Part shown: positions 1 through 8,943 of the stretch, piece after piece
Numbering within the stretch: position 1 is the first letter of the stretch
Layout: the number at the start of each line of letters is the position of its first letter
Assembly: GCF_012849095.1 (NCBI RefSeq)
Contig: NZ_CP051680.1
Span: 8,047,001 to 8,111,000 of the forward strand
Length of the DNA: 64,000 bases
From: Cohnella herbarum
GTDB lineage: Bacteria; Bacillota; Bacilli; Paenibacillales; Paenibacillaceae
Direction: 5' to 3'
The notes under the pieces: generated by a model
What the model saw: only the letters and a program-made list of their open reading frames with translations
Told to the model about the DNA's origin: nothing
Databases searched by the model: none
Translations under genes and position numbers: made by a program

Positions 1-1
1 G

Positions 2-2749
2 AGGCCTATCGCAACTTACGTGCGCGAGGGGGATAGTTCCGAGAAGTTGGTCGGACGTACCGTATACGGGGAGTCTTGGCCCAATGCCGCGTTGCGTAAT
101 TTGCTCGGGAAGACGGTGCAAACGTACGATCAGGCGGGCGTCGTCACGAGCGACGAGTATGACTTTAAGGGGAACTCCCTCAGCAGCAGACGCCAGCTTG
201 CGCAAGAATACAAGGCGACGCTGAATTGGTCCGGCGACGTCCCGTTGGAAGAACGCATTCATGCGAGCCATACGGTTTACGATGCACTTAACCGTCCGAC
301 GGAGTTGACGTCGCCGGATTCCAGCGTCATTCGGCTCGGCTATAACGAAGCGAGCTTACTCGAAGCCGTAAAAGCGAACGTGCGGGGCGAACGAACGGCG
401 GACGGCCAACCGGTCTGGACTTCGTTCGTAGACCGAATCGATTACGATGCGAAAGGGCAGCGGACGAAAATTGAATACGGCAACGGAACGGTCACGACTT
501 ACGGATACGATCGATGGACGTACCGCTTGTCTCATATGGCGACCCGAAGAGAGACGACGCGCTTTCCGGAAGATTGTCCGCAGCTTCCCCCGCCCGGCTG
601 GCCGGGATGCGGCTTGCAAAATTTGCGATACACCTATGACGCTGCGGGTAACGTTACCCATATTCAGGACGATGCGCAACAGACGGTGTATTTCCGCAAC
701 AAAAGGGTGGAGCCGGGCGCGGATTACACGTATGACGCGCTAGGCCGACTGATCGAGGCGTCGGGGAGGGAGCATCTGGGACAAACGCAAGACCAGCAGA
801 ATTCGCCTGCGGCGCCCGATGCTTTCGGCGATTTTCATTCCCGCCTGGCGCAAGCGGGCAACGGCAACGCGATGGGGACGTACATCGAGCGTTACGCATA
901 CGATGCCGCCGGCAATCTTCTGACGATGCAGCATCGCGGCAATGATCCGGCCAGCCCGGGTTGGACCCGCCACGGCGCGTACGCTGACGACAGCAACAAA
1001 TTGCTGAGCGCAGGCCAATTTCTCGATCAGGAGCATTACGAATACGACGTTCATGGCAATATGACGCGGATGTCGCATCTTTCCGCTATGCAATGGGACT
1101 TTCGCGACCAGCTTCAAGCGACGGCAAGGCAAGCGGTAGGCGGCGGGGGAACGCCGGAGACGACGTGGTACGTCTACGATGCCGCAGGTATTCGCGTTCG
1201 TAAAGTGACCGAACGGCATGCCGCAGCCGGCGTAGCCTCGACTCGAATGAAGGAAAGAGTTTATCTCGGCATTTTCGAGATTTACCGGGAATACGGCGGG
1301 GACGGCCGGACGATCGATCTGGAGCGGGAGACGCTGCACATCCAGGATGATCGCAAGCGAATCGCGCTTGTGGAGACGAGAACGCTAGGAACCGATCGCG
1401 CTCCGCAGCAGCTTGTTCGGTTCCAGTTCGGCAACCATTTGGGTTCCGCCAGTCTGGATCTGGATCAAGAGGGGCAAATAATCTCTTACGAGGAATATTA
1501 TCCATACGGTAGCACTTCGTATCAGGCGGTTCGGTCGCAGACGGAAACGCCGAAGCGGTACCGCTATTCGGGCAAGGAGCGGGACGAAGAGAACGGGATG
1601 TATTACAACGGTGCCCGGTATTACAGTCCTCAGCTATGCCGCTGGATTAACCCCGATCCGGCCGGTATTCAAGACGGGATGAATCAGTATGTCGCTTTCC
1701 ATAACAACCCGGTTCTATATGTCGACCCTTCGGGTCTTACGGCGGAACCCACTAATATCATTGCAGAAGTCTTGGATCTAAAAACCGGATATCAACATAT
1801 GAAAACTTTGGGGCAGTACACGGAAAAAGAGATCGGATTAGCGCTGGATCTTAAAACCAACAGACTGCTGTTATTAGAAGGGGGGGATTCAATTAACTTT
1901 GGAAATTTTGTTCAATTAGGTCATACGCATACATCTCTGGGCGATTTGAATGCCAATCCATCAAATGCCGACATTTTACAAATGCAGAGTAGAAACATAT
2001 TAGAGCACTGGATTTACGGCGAAAAGGGAGGATGGGGTCGCATTGTTTACAATCAAGCGAATTCTTCTTATGAATATACAAGGTATAATGAAGGCCAAGT
2101 TATTCAATACGAAATAACTGCTAACAAGGAAGCGCATTTATATGAAGATCCCTTGGTAAGGGAGAAGGCTAGTTTTAAATTTAGTAAGCCCGTACCTGTA
2201 AATGACACCCAATTTGAAAAGCAGGTAGCCTACTTAGAAGGCGTTATGGAAAAGAAAAATTCGACTCCGCCCGCATCGGGGCTCCAATCGTCGCCCGGCG
2301 AACAGCCCAAATTTCCGGCAGGAGAGACTCTTAAAGGAGCGGCTGAGATCGAGCTTCCGAAAGGAACTGCGCCCGGAAAGTCCTCCCTGACGACCACTGT
2401 TACTTCTGTTGCCAAACGCTATGGTCCGGCTCTAGGACATGCGGTCGGAGCTTTGGCAACCGCATATGAGGTGCACCAAATTGCGACCGCCACTGCGGCC
2501 ACCGCATCCGAGCAAGGCGGATTAATGGGAGTGGCCCAGGCTGGCAAATCCGGCGCCAAAAGTTTGGCTTCCTCTTTGTGGTTCATTGGCGGCGCCGCAT
2601 TAGCCGTGGCCATTGTCGCGGCTAGCGGGGGCGTAGGGGCGCCGATCGCCGTCGGAATAGTTGCTGCAACGATCGGCTCTACTGTTGCGATTGGGGGCAC
2701 GAAAGCAACCCATGACCTGATCGATTACGTTACGCCCGGACTTAGATAA
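2..2749 (+). CDS. Rhs/YD-repeat polymorphic toxin, 5' end outside window
   Basis: The frame is open to the left edge, so the start lies upstream; 915 residues are visible. Repeated YD motifs (GYDRWTYRL, TYDAAGNVT, TYDALGRLI, AYDAAGNLL, EYDVHGNMT) build the Rhs shell. The core ends with the conserved block around YYNGARYYSP and DPSGL near residue 580. Everything after that is the variable tip. The tip holds GHTHTSLGDLNANPSNADI, which resembles the metal motif of JAB/RadC-type peptidases with a three-residue insertion, then a proline/glycine-rich linker and a glycine-rich hydrophobic tail. The stretch coding for the tip (about 1740-2250) is visibly more AT-rich than the core, as expected for an exchanged toxin module. 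Rhs proteins are secreted or surface toxins for contact competition. The core call is firm; the tip activity is inference. Confidence 0.9.
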   Translation, partial: RPIATYVREGDSSEKLVGRTVYGESWPNAALRNLLGKTVQTYDQAGVVTSDEYDFKGNSLSSRRQLAQEYKATLNWSGDVPLEERIHASHTVYDALNRPTELTSPDSSVIRLGYNEASLLEAVKANVRGERTADGQPVWTSFVDRIDYDAKGQRTKIEYGNGTVTTYGYDRWTYRLSHMATRRETTRFPEDCPQLPPPGWPGCGLQNLRYTYDAAGNVTHIQDDAQQTVYFRNKRVEPGADYTYDALGRLIEASGREHLGQTQDQQNSPAAPDAFGDFHSRLAQAGNGNAMGTYIERYAYDAAGNLLTMQHRGNDPASPGWTRHGAYADDSNKLLSAGQFLDQEHYEYDVHGNMTRMSHLSAMQWDFRDQLQATARQAVGGGGTPETTWYVYDAAGIRVRKVTERHAAAGVASTRMKERVYLGIFEIYREYGGDGRTIDLERETLHIQDDRKRIALVETRTLGTDRAPQQLVRFQFGNHLGSASLDLDQEGQIISYEEYYPYGSTSYQAVRSQTETPKRYRYSGKERDEENGMYYNGARYYSPQLCRWINPDPAGIQDGMNQYVAFHNNPVLYVDPSGLTAEPTNIIAEVLDLKTGYQHMKTLGQYTEKEIGLALDLKTNRLLLLEGGDSINFGNFVQLGHTHTSLGDLNANPSNADILQMQSRNILEHWIYGEKGGWGRIVYNQANSSYEYTRYNEGQVIQYEITANKEAHLYEDPLVREKASFKFSKPVPVNDTQFEKQVAYLEGVMEKKNSTPPASGLQSSPGEQPKFPAGETLKGAAEIELPKGTAPGKSSLTTTVTSVAKRYGPALGHAVGALATAYEVHQIATATAATASEQGGLMGVAQAGKSGAKSLASSLWFIGGAALAVAIVAASGGVGAPIAVGIVAATIGSTVAIGGTKATHDLIDYVTPGLR

Positions 2750-2765
2750 CGTTCGCCGGTGCCCT

Positions 2766-2820
2766 TCAAACATAAGAAATTCCCCCACGCTATTAAGGCG
2801 GGGGGATTTCTTATGTTTGA
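2766..2820. terminator. Long perfect hairpin after the Rhs gene
   Basis: The arms at 2766-2786 and 2800-2820 pair over 21 bp with one G-U pair, leaving a 13-nt loop. It starts 16 bases after the Rhs stop. Each outer arm is AT-rich and the inner part is a C5/G5 clamp, so it could stop transcription from either side. There is no classic T-run after it. The C-clamp shape also resembles hairpin ends of IS200/IS605-type elements, so a mobile-element relic is the alternative. Confidence 0.6.
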
Positions 2821-3106
2821 TTATGTTATTAGCTTATACCCATGTCTCGGCTTACGTTTCGTATCGATTTCGTTGGGCGGTCGCAACAATATGAAGCTGT
2901 TCCCGATATTTCGTCACCGCACATCTCGCGGACGGCCCTTGCTCGCAGAATTCGCGTCTCATTCGCAAGCACATCGAAGGGGCTGAAACCGAAGAGGAGT
3001 AACCCCTTTTTCCGCGGCAATGTCGAACAGACGGTTAACCAATAGGCACCCACCGGTTCGCTTCTTAATAAAGTATGGGAAGAGAAGCGAACGGGAGGGC
3101 TTTTGC
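2821..3106. other. Intergenic region between hairpin and lipase
   Basis: A 286-base gap with no convincing gene. A 67-codon frame on the plus strand (2842-3045) shows no recognisable domain. A weak hairpin, AAGGGG at 2977-2982 with CCCCTT at 3003-3008 and followed by Ts, may be a terminator. The region may be decayed coding sequence. No Rhs immunity gene was recognised here. Confidence 0.4.
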
Positions 3107-3937
3107 ATGACGACTAGCGGATTCGATAACCGGACGGCCATCTTTCTTGCGGCTGTATGTAGTCAGGCTTACACGCAATTTAATGACCCGGAAGGCAATT
3201 TCGTTGTCCCGTATTCCTATGAGCAAGTCGCCGAAATTCGCGCGAGATCGCTGACCGGCGTTTCCGAAATATTCGGCTTCATTATTCAATCCGAGAGTCA
3301 CGTCATAATCGCTTTCCGCGGTACGAGCACGACGACGGATTGGATTTCCGATGCGATGGCAAGCCAAGTGAAGTACAAATTCGCGGATAATGCCGGTCAA
3401 ACCCATCGCGGGTTCACGAATATATACTGTTCGGCGAGGAAATCGATATTGTCCGTGTTAGAAGATATGTCCCCGGATAAGATTCTAACGATTACGGGGC
3501 ATAGTCTCGGAGGCGCGTTAGCAACGCTGTGCGCGTTGGACGCAGCCGATAATTCCCCGTTCGGTCAACCGGTCGCTTATACGTACGGATCGCCTAGAGT
3601 AGGCGATCCGACATTCGCGCGGTCATTCGATAAACGAGTAGCGGACAGCTTTCGCGTTCAGAACCGCTTCGACGTCGTCACGCATCTGCCGCCGGAGAAC
3701 TTCAAGCTTCCGAGGAGAGATAAGACTTTCTACTATGATCACGTGTGCCAACGGGTCGGTCTTTCTTTTCACAACGGGTCGGTTCCGGGCAATCACGTAA
3801 TCTCCGGTTACTACGATGATCTGGCTAAGAGAGATCCGTTGTTCGCGGAGCGATTAGGCGCGCTGAATCCCGGCCTGTGTCCGGAATCGTCCAGATACGT
3901 ATTCAATCCGCCCGAAGCCATCCCGAGCAGTAGTTAG
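3107..3937 (+). CDS. Lipase, class 3 (alpha/beta hydrolase)
   Basis: This 276-residue protein hydrolyses ester bonds of lipids and belongs to the fungal-type lipase class 3 family. FRGT near residue 70 forms the oxyanion region. GHSLGG at 131-136 carries the nucleophile Ser133. Asp189 in RFDVVTHLPP and His230 in GNHVISGYYDDL complete the triad. No signal peptide is visible, so a cytoplasmic or non-classically exported enzyme is likely. The ATG at 3107 was chosen over an upstream in-frame start at 3020 because GGGAGGG lies eight bases before it and the conserved fold begins just after it. It stands alone, between a toxin gene and a LysR gene. The physiological substrate is unknown. Confidence 0.9.
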   Translation: MTTSGFDNRTAIFLAAVCSQAYTQFNDPEGNFVVPYSYEQVAEIRARSLTGVSEIFGFIIQSESHVIIAFRGTSTTTDWISDAMASQVKYKFADNAGQTHRGFTNIYCSARKSILSVLEDMSPDKILTITGHSLGGALATLCALDAADNSPFGQPVAYTYGSPRVGDPTFARSFDKRVADSFRVQNRFDVVTHLPPENFKLPRRDKTFYYDHVCQRVGLSFHNGSVPGNHVISGYYDDLAKRDPLFAERLGALNPGLCPESSRYVFNPPEAIPSSS

Positions 3938-4021
3938 AGTGAAAGTTTTTACTTTACAACCTCATAATTCCGAGTTATCCTATTGGATATATTAGAGACA
4001 TCGGGACGTAGTCCGGAGGGG

Positions 4022-4909
4022 GTGTTTTTTGTTAATATAGAAAACATCGAAGCCTTCGTATACGTCATCCATTGCGGAAGTTTCAATAAAGCGGCGGAAG
4101 CGTTATACTTATCCCAACCGTCGGTGACTGCCCGCATTCAAACGCTTGAACGCGAGCTCGACTGCAGGCTGTTCGACCGGCTAGGCAAGCAAATCCAAAT
4201 AACCGAGGAAGGCAAACGATTCCTGCCTTACGCGCAGCAACTGCTGTTGACCTACCAGAAGGGCAAGCTGCACGTGAATCGGAAGAAGTCGTTGCCGGAG
4301 GAGTTCAGGATTGGTTGCACGGTATCGGTATCGAATTATATCATCCCGGAATTGCTTCCTCGCTTGAAGCTTAAATTTCCGAATACCCACTATAAATTCG
4401 TGACGGGGATTACCGATGATATCGTAAACAAGGTACTGAACAAGGAAGTCGATATCGGGTTTGTTCGCAAGGTTAATCATCCGAATCTTCAATCGGTTAA
4501 ATTCTATGAAGATCCGATTTCCTTGTATGCTTACGAGGATCATCCGTTCATTGGGGCGGAGAGCCTTACGGTAGAGAAGATCGCCGAGCAGCCGTTCGTA
4601 TTTTTCGAATGCGGAGCGTTGGACTGGCTTAGAATCCACAGAGTGTTCGAGAGCCTCGATCGGTCGCCCAACATCCAGATTCAGACGGACAATTCGGAGA
4701 TGGCCAAGAAATTGGTCATTCGGAAGGCAGGCATTTCTTTTCTTCCGGGCTTAAGCGTACGCCAAGAGGTCGCGGCCGGGCAGTTATTTCCCCTTCGCGT
4801 TCCGGAAACGGAAGGGATTTCCCTGCAAACGAATCTGATATCCTGCCTAGGGGAACACACGCAATTTCTTAACGAGATCATTGAAATCGGCAAACAATTA
4901 AACGACTAA
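4022..4909 (+). CDS. LysR-family regulator (YtlI/CysL-like)
   Basis: A transcription factor of about 295 residues. The N-terminal winged helix-turn-helix covers FNKAAEALYLSQPSVTAR; a periplasmic-binding-like effector domain follows. It sits 15 bp upstream of, and on the same strand as, the FMN reductase and TcyJ-N-like genes, so it probably controls that operon in response to a sulfur metabolite, as YtlI does in Bacillus subtilis. The start is uncertain. A strong GGAGGGGG at 4015-4022 is followed about eight bases later by GTT (4031), where the family's usual N-terminus (NIENIEAF) begins. Canonical options are GTG 4022, which overlaps the binding site, and TTG 3983. The regulator family is clear; the effector is inferred from context. 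Confidence 0.88.
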   Translation: MFFVNIENIEAFVYVIHCGSFNKAAEALYLSQPSVTARIQTLERELDCRLFDRLGKQIQITEEGKRFLPYAQQLLLTYQKGKLHVNRKKSLPEEFRIGCTVSVSNYIIPELLPRLKLKFPNTHYKFVTGITDDIVNKVLNKEVDIGFVRKVNHPNLQSVKFYEDPISLYAYEDHPFIGAESLTVEKIAEQPFVFFECGALDWLRIHRVFESLDRSPNIQIQTDNSEMAKKLVIRKAGISFLPGLSVRQEVAAGQLFPLRVPETEGISLQTNLISCLGEHTQFLNEIIEIGKQLND

Positions 4910-4924
4910 TAGGAGGAGTTACGC

Positions 4925-5491
4925 ATGAGTCATATCGTTATTATTTCCGGTAGTCCGACGCCGGGATCAAGGTTGAACGGTCTAATCGAGAGAGTAGAAA
5001 GCAGATGGAACGAGAAAGGCGTGAAAGTAAGCCATATCCGGGTTGCAGAGCTTCCCGCGGAGGCGTTGCTTCATGCGAATTTCAAAGACGAGCAGATTTT
5101 GGCCGCATTGGCTCTAGTAGAGTCCGCAACTGGCGTCGTCATTGCTAGTCCGGTTTATAAAGCATCGTTCACGGGCGTTCTGAAGGCGTTCTTGGACTTG
5201 CTCCCGCAAACGGGCCTTAAAGGCAAAGTCACGTTGCCGCTCTTCATCGGGGGGACGATCGCCCACTTGTTAAGCTTGGATTATGCTCTTAAGCCGGTTA
5301 TCTCCGTGCTCGGCGGCAGAAATATTATCGGCGGAGTGTACGCGATCGATCCGTGGGTACAAAGGTTGGAAAACGGCGGGTTCGAGCTGTCCGAGGAGCT
5401 GCAGGAGCGGTTGGATCGTTCCGCCGAAGAGCTATCCGAGGAAATCACGTGGTTGGGAATTCGCGCGAAAGAGAAAATCCAAATCTCTTAA
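4925..5491 (+). CDS. ssuE: NADPH-dependent FMN reductase, SsuE type
   Basis: A 188-residue flavodoxin-like protein that reduces FMN with NADPH and hands FMNH2 to partner monooxygenases. The phosphate-binding loop is GSPTPGSR near residue 9. SPVYKASF near residue 77 is the SsuE-type flavin contact, and LSLDYALKP near residue 118 matches the SsuE helix carrying the characteristic tyrosine. The start follows AGGAGGAG by six bases. The two LLM-type monooxygenases at 8944 and 13455 are the obvious users of its product. A terminator follows the gene, so it may be transcribed with the LysR gene as well as separately from the transporter genes. Confidence 0.92.
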   Translation: MSHIVIISGSPTPGSRLNGLIERVESRWNEKGVKVSHIRVAELPAEALLHANFKDEQILAALALVESATGVVIASPVYKASFTGVLKAFLDLLPQTGLKGKVTLPLFIGGTIAHLLSLDYALKPVISVLGGRNIIGGVYAIDPWVQRLENGGFELSEELQERLDRSAEELSEEITWLGIRAKEKIQIS

Positions 5492-5510
5492 TTCGTATCC
5501 TCTTCAAGAT

Positions 5511-5550
5511 AGGCTGGTCTATGTCAACGAGACGTGGATCAGCCTTTTGC
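5511..5550 (+). terminator. Rho-independent terminator after FMN reductase gene
   Basis: AGGCTGGTCT (5511-5520) pairs with GGATCAGCCT (5536-5545), including wobble pairs, around a 15-nt loop, and is followed by TTTTGC and later a run of seven Ts. It separates the reductase gene from the transporter genes. Confidence 0.7.
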
Positions 5551-5597
5551 TTACCTTTTTTTGCACGGAAAAGCTTATCGTTTTTTTGTATCGTCCT

Positions 5598-5658
5598 ATA
5601 GAAAATCTCTATTATCCTTCGCATTGACGATCAAGCAAGATGGATGATAAGGTTAATG
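5598..5658 (+). promoter_or_regulatory. Candidate promoter and LysR site for the transporter operon
   Basis: TTGACG (5624-5629) is a good -35 box, but the best -10 candidates (TGATAA at 5645-5650) are at a short 15-bp spacing, as often seen at activator-dependent promoters. Just upstream, ATAG (5598-5601) and CTAT (5609-5612) form a small interrupted palindrome that could be a LysR contact. Both points are weak on sequence alone. Confidence 0.3.
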
Positions 5659-5728
5659 CAATTATAAATCTTACTTTTCCTGTAGGAATTATTAGTTTAA
5701 TAAAAAACGATAACTGGAGGAAATCGAA

Positions 5729-6646
5729 ATGAAAAAACGGGCCGTCTTATCTCTTGTAATGGCAGTAGGATTTACGCTTCTTGCGGGCTGCGGCGACAAA
5801 AACAATAACGCCGCAAGCTCGCCATCCGCAAGCGCGACGTCGAGCTCCTCGGCTCAGGAAGCTCCAAGCGAGTCCTCAAGCGAATCCGCAAGCGAGTCTG
5901 CTGCGGCAAGCACCGAAGCTCCGGTCGAAGCGAAGAAAATTATCGTCGGAACGTCGAGTCTATTCCCGCAAGTGTGCTTCTTGGATGAGAACGGCAAATT
6001 AACGGGATACGATATCGAGCTCGTCAGAGAAATCGACAAGCGGTTGCCGGAATACGATTTCGAGTTCCAATTGCTCGATTCCATGCCTAGCTTGCTCTTG
6101 AGCCTCGAAACGAAGAAGGTCGATTTCGTCGCCCATGAGATCGAGAAAAACCCGGAAAGAACGGAAAAGTATTTGTTCAATAAAGTCCCTTACGCACACT
6201 GGAAAAATAAAATCGTCGTCTCCGCCTCCAACAACGATCCGATCGAAACGCTGGCGGATTTGAAAGGCAAGAAAATCATCACGCACGCTTCGAGCGCTGC
6301 CGATCAAATCCTTAAAAATTACGACAAGGAAAACCCCGGAACTATCAAAATCGTGTACCAAAGCGGCGCCGCCAACGATACCGTTCAGCAAATCGATTCG
6401 GGACGCGTAACGGCAACGGTGGCGGCAGACTTCTCGCTTAGCTTGATCGATCCGGAGAAAAAGCTGAAAACCGTCGGCAAGGCTCTTAGTACGGCCGATA
6501 TTCTCTTCTTATTCCGCAAGAACGATTCGGATGCGCAAGTACTTGCCGATGCGATCGACAAGGTTCTGCTCGACGTGAAAGCGGACGGCACTCTGAGTGC
6601 ACTGAGCAAGCAATGGCTCGGCCAAGATTTCACTTCGTTGGAATAG
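5729..6646 (+). CDS. Amino acid ABC transporter binding lipoprotein (TcyJ/TcyK-like)
   Basis: A 305-residue receptor of the family 3 solute-binding proteins, which bind polar amino acids and cystine-like compounds at the cell surface. A lipoprotein signal ends in LLAGC with the lipid cysteine at residue 21. A Ser/Ala/Glu-rich tether of about 45 residues follows, then the two-lobed binding domain starting at KKIIVGTSS. The motif GYDIELVREI is typical of the family. GGAGG precedes the start by eight bases. It is followed by two permeases and an ATPase, making a complete importer. By analogy with B. subtilis TcyJKLMN the cargo is a cystine-like or S-modified cysteine; specificity is inferred. 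Confidence 0.9.
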   Translation: MKKRAVLSLVMAVGFTLLAGCGDKNNNAASSPSASATSSSSAQEAPSESSSESASESAAASTEAPVEAKKIIVGTSSLFPQVCFLDENGKLTGYDIELVREIDKRLPEYDFEFQLLDSMPSLLLSLETKKVDFVAHEIEKNPERTEKYLFNKVPYAHWKNKIVVSASNNDPIETLADLKGKKIITHASSAADQILKNYDKENPGTIKIVYQSGAANDTVQQIDSGRVTATVAADFSLSLIDPEKKLKTVGKALSTADILFLFRKNDSDAQVLADAIDKVLLDVKADGTLSALSKQWLGQDFTSLE

Positions 6647-6681
6647 CGTCAATACGTCAATGGAAAGGGTGACATCGTAAT

Positions 6682-7464
6682 ATGGGCGCGAAATTCGATA
6701 TCACCAACGTATTCGAATACTTCGTCAAGTTACTCCCGTTCATTCAGATTTCATTGCTGATCGTTGCCGGTTCAATCCTCGTGGGGCTTGGCGTCGGGTT
6801 TCTCGTCGCCCTTCCCCGGCTTTATCGCATTCCGGTATTGCAGCGGATATCGCAAGTATACGCCTCCTTCTTCAGAGGGACGCCGATCCTTATTCAGCTA
6901 TTCCTGTTCTACTACGGGCTGCCGGAAATTCTGAAAGCCGTCAACATAGACGTATCCCGAATCTCCGTCATGTACTTCGTTATTTTAACCTACGGCTTAC
7001 ACAGCGCGGCGTACGTATCGGAAGGAATACGCGCGGCCGTAACGGCCGTCGACCGCGGACAGATCGAAGCCGCCTATTCCGCCGGGATGACCGGGTTTCA
7101 AGCTTTTACGAGAATCGTATTTCCTCAGGCTCTAGCGGTCGCCATCCCGATATTAGGCAACGTCATTATCGCAACGCTGAAGGATACTTCTCTCGCCTTC
7201 ACGCTCGGGGTGATGGAGTTAACCTCGAAAGCTCAGTCTCTGGGGCAATTGAACAGGCATTTTATCGAGTCGTATATCGCGCTTGCGCTTATCTACCTCT
7301 TAATGAGCCTAGTATTGGAGCAAATCTTCCTAGCCATCGAAAGAAGACTTCTGCGTCATGAGAGTCGGGACGGAGTATTCGAGAAAATACCTCTGGGCAG
7401 GAAATGGCTGAAACGAAGATTCGCTTCGAATATTCGATTGGATAAGGGAGGCTCGGGAGTATGA
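6682..7464 (+). CDS. Amino acid ABC transporter permease (TcyL/M-like)
   Basis: A 260-residue integral membrane subunit of the polar amino acid uptake family (HisM/GlnP type). About five membrane segments are visible from residue 15 on. The cytoplasmic EAA loop, [14 protein letters not shown], contacts the ATPase. The [17 protein letters not shown] block is a family hallmark. The basic C-terminal tail (about 225-260) is longer than usual. The gene ends in a four-base overlap with the next permease, so the two are translationally coupled and probably form a heterodimer. Confidence 0.9.
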   Translation: MGAKFDITNVFEYFVKLLPFIQISLLIVAGSILVGLGVGFLVALPRLYRIPVLQRISQVYASFFRGTPILIQLFLFYYGLPEILKAVNIDVSRISVMYFVILTYGLHSAAYVSEGIRAAVTAVDRGQIEAAYSAGMTGFQAFTRIVFPQALAVAIPILGNVIIATLKDTSLAFTLGVMELTSKAQSLGQLNRHFIESYIALALIYLLMSLVLEQIFLAIERRLLRHESRDGVFEKIPLGRKWLKRRFASNIRLDKGGSGV

Positions 7465-8171
7465 CACTGGATCCGTCGTTTATCTGGACTGCGTTCGTTC
7501 AAATTTTGCCGGCCATTCCGGTAACGTTACAAATCACGGTCGTTTCCATGGTTTTCGGTCTAGTGATCGGCACGATCGTAGCTTTGATCAGAATTTACAA
7601 AGTCCCGGTGCTTCATCCGATCGCGGCGGGTTACGTGACGCTAATCCGGGGAACTCCGATGATCACGCATCTGCTGTTGATCTACTTCGGATTACAAATG
7701 TTGATCGACGGTTTGGCGGAATCGTTCGGATGGTCCTTCAACTCGGTATCGATCCCGATGATCGGATTCGCGTATATTTCCTTCTCGGTTACGGCGGGAG
7801 CATACATGTCGGAAGTGGTGCGCTCGGGAATGATCGCGGTCGACAAGGGGCAGATCGAAGCCGCGCATGCGGTCGGAATGACTACGGTTCAAGCGTTGCG
7901 ACGCATCGTGTTGCCGCAAGCGTTAGCCGCGAGCTTGCCGAACCTGTCCAACGGAGCGATCGGCATGCTGCACGGTTCCACGCTTGCGTTCACCGTATCC
8001 GTTGTCGATCTGAACGCGAAAGCCCAAATCGTCGCATCGACCAACTGGAAGTTTTTCGAGGCATACGTTGCGGCGGCATTGATATTCTGGGGACTCACGA
8101 TCGTGATCGAGAGGCTGACGGCGCTAATCGAGAAGCGTATCGGCTTATACAACCGCGGAGGTGTAGCATGA
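7461..8171 (+). CDS. Amino acid ABC transporter permease, second subunit
   Basis: A 236-residue partner of the preceding permease, from the same HisM/GlnP family. It carries [17 protein letters not shown] and the EAA loop [17 protein letters not shown], with about five membrane segments. It overlaps the previous gene and the ATPase gene by four bases each (ATGA), a tight arrangement that fixes stoichiometry. Substrate as for the binding protein. Confidence 0.9.
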   Translation: MTLDPSFIWTAFVQILPAIPVTLQITVVSMVFGLVIGTIVALIRIYKVPVLHPIAAGYVTLIRGTPMITHLLLIYFGLQMLIDGLAESFGWSFNSVSIPMIGFAYISFSVTAGAYMSEVVRSGMIAVDKGQIEAAHAVGMTTVQALRRIVLPQALAASLPNLSNGAIGMLHGSTLAFTVSVVDLNAKAQIVASTNWKFFEAYVAAALIFWGLTIVIERLTALIEKRIGLYNRGGVA

Positions 8172-8920
8172 TTAAGCTGAAACGCATATCCAAGTCGTTC
8201 GGACGCAACGAGGTATTGAAAGGGATCGACCTTACGGTGGATAAAGGCGAGGTCGTAGCGATTCTTGGGCCGAGCGGTTCCGGCAAAACGACGCTGCTGA
8301 GATGCATTAATTATTTGGAGAAGCCGAGCGACGGGGAAATCTCGATAGACGAGTTCACCGTAAATTGCCGAAAACCGGTGAAGAAGGATATTCATACCCT
8401 TCGCCGGAAAACCGCGATGGTGTTTCAGCAATACAATCTGTTCCGGCATAAGACGGCCATAGAGAACGTGATGGAAGGGCTCGTCATCGTGAAGAAGCTA
8501 CCGAAAGCGGAAGCTCGAAAGATAAGCGTCGAGCTGTTGGAGAAGGTCGGTCTCGGAAACAAGCTGGATGCTTACCCGAGCCAATTGTCCGGAGGACAGC
8601 AGCAGAGAGTCGGCATTGCCCGCGCGTTGGCGCTGAACCCCGAGGTCATTCTGTTCGACGAACCGACTTCGGCCCTCGATCCCGAGCTCGTCGGAGAAGT
8701 GCTTGCCGTTATTCGCAAGATCGCCAAGGAAGGCATCACGATGATTATCGTTACGCATGAAATGGGTTTCGCCCAGGAAGTCGCGAACCATGTCGTGTTC
8801 ATGGACGGGGGCGTTATCGTCGAGGAGGGGCCCCCTAAAGTGATTTTTCAATCGCCTAAGGAGGAAAGGACGAAACAATTTCTGGCGAGAATTACCCCGG
8901 AAAGCGCCTATTCGATTTAA
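8168..8920 (+). CDS. Amino acid ABC transporter ATPase (TcyN-like)
   Basis: A 250-residue nucleotide-binding subunit that powers the importer. Walker A is GPSGSGKTT near residue 34, the Q-loop follows in FQQYNLF, the signature is LSGGQQQR, Walker B is [12 protein letters not shown], and the switch histidine is in VTHEM. The start is the ATG at 8168, four bases inside the permease gene. The reading frame is open far upstream (to 7730), but that stretch is only a shadow of the permease gene. The family (GlnQ/HisP) is certain; substrate is set by the binding protein. Confidence 0.93.
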   Translation: MIKLKRISKSFGRNEVLKGIDLTVDKGEVVAILGPSGSGKTTLLRCINYLEKPSDGEISIDEFTVNCRKPVKKDIHTLRRKTAMVFQQYNLFRHKTAIENVMEGLVIVKKLPKAEARKISVELLEKVGLGNKLDAYPSQLSGGQQQRVGIARALALNPEVILFDEPTSALDPELVGEVLAVIRKIAKEGITMIIVTHEMGFAQEVANHVVFMDGGVIVEEGPPKVIFQSPKEERTKQFLARITPESAYSI

Positions 8921-8943
8921 TTCTTAGTGAGGTGTGATTTGAG

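Noticed and set aside
2842..3045. 67-codon plus-strand gene, possibly a transposase fragment
   Set aside because: No motif could be tied to a transposase family and no good start site; described only as gap content.
5492..5728. S-box or T-box riboswitch before the cystine-type importer
   Set aside because: A terminator is present but none of the conserved riboswitch or T-box blocks were found; it belongs to the upstream gene.
7730..8167. N-terminal extension of the amino acid ATPase
   Set aside because: It is a frame shadow of the permease gene; the ATPase has a normal start at 8168 with ATGA coupling.
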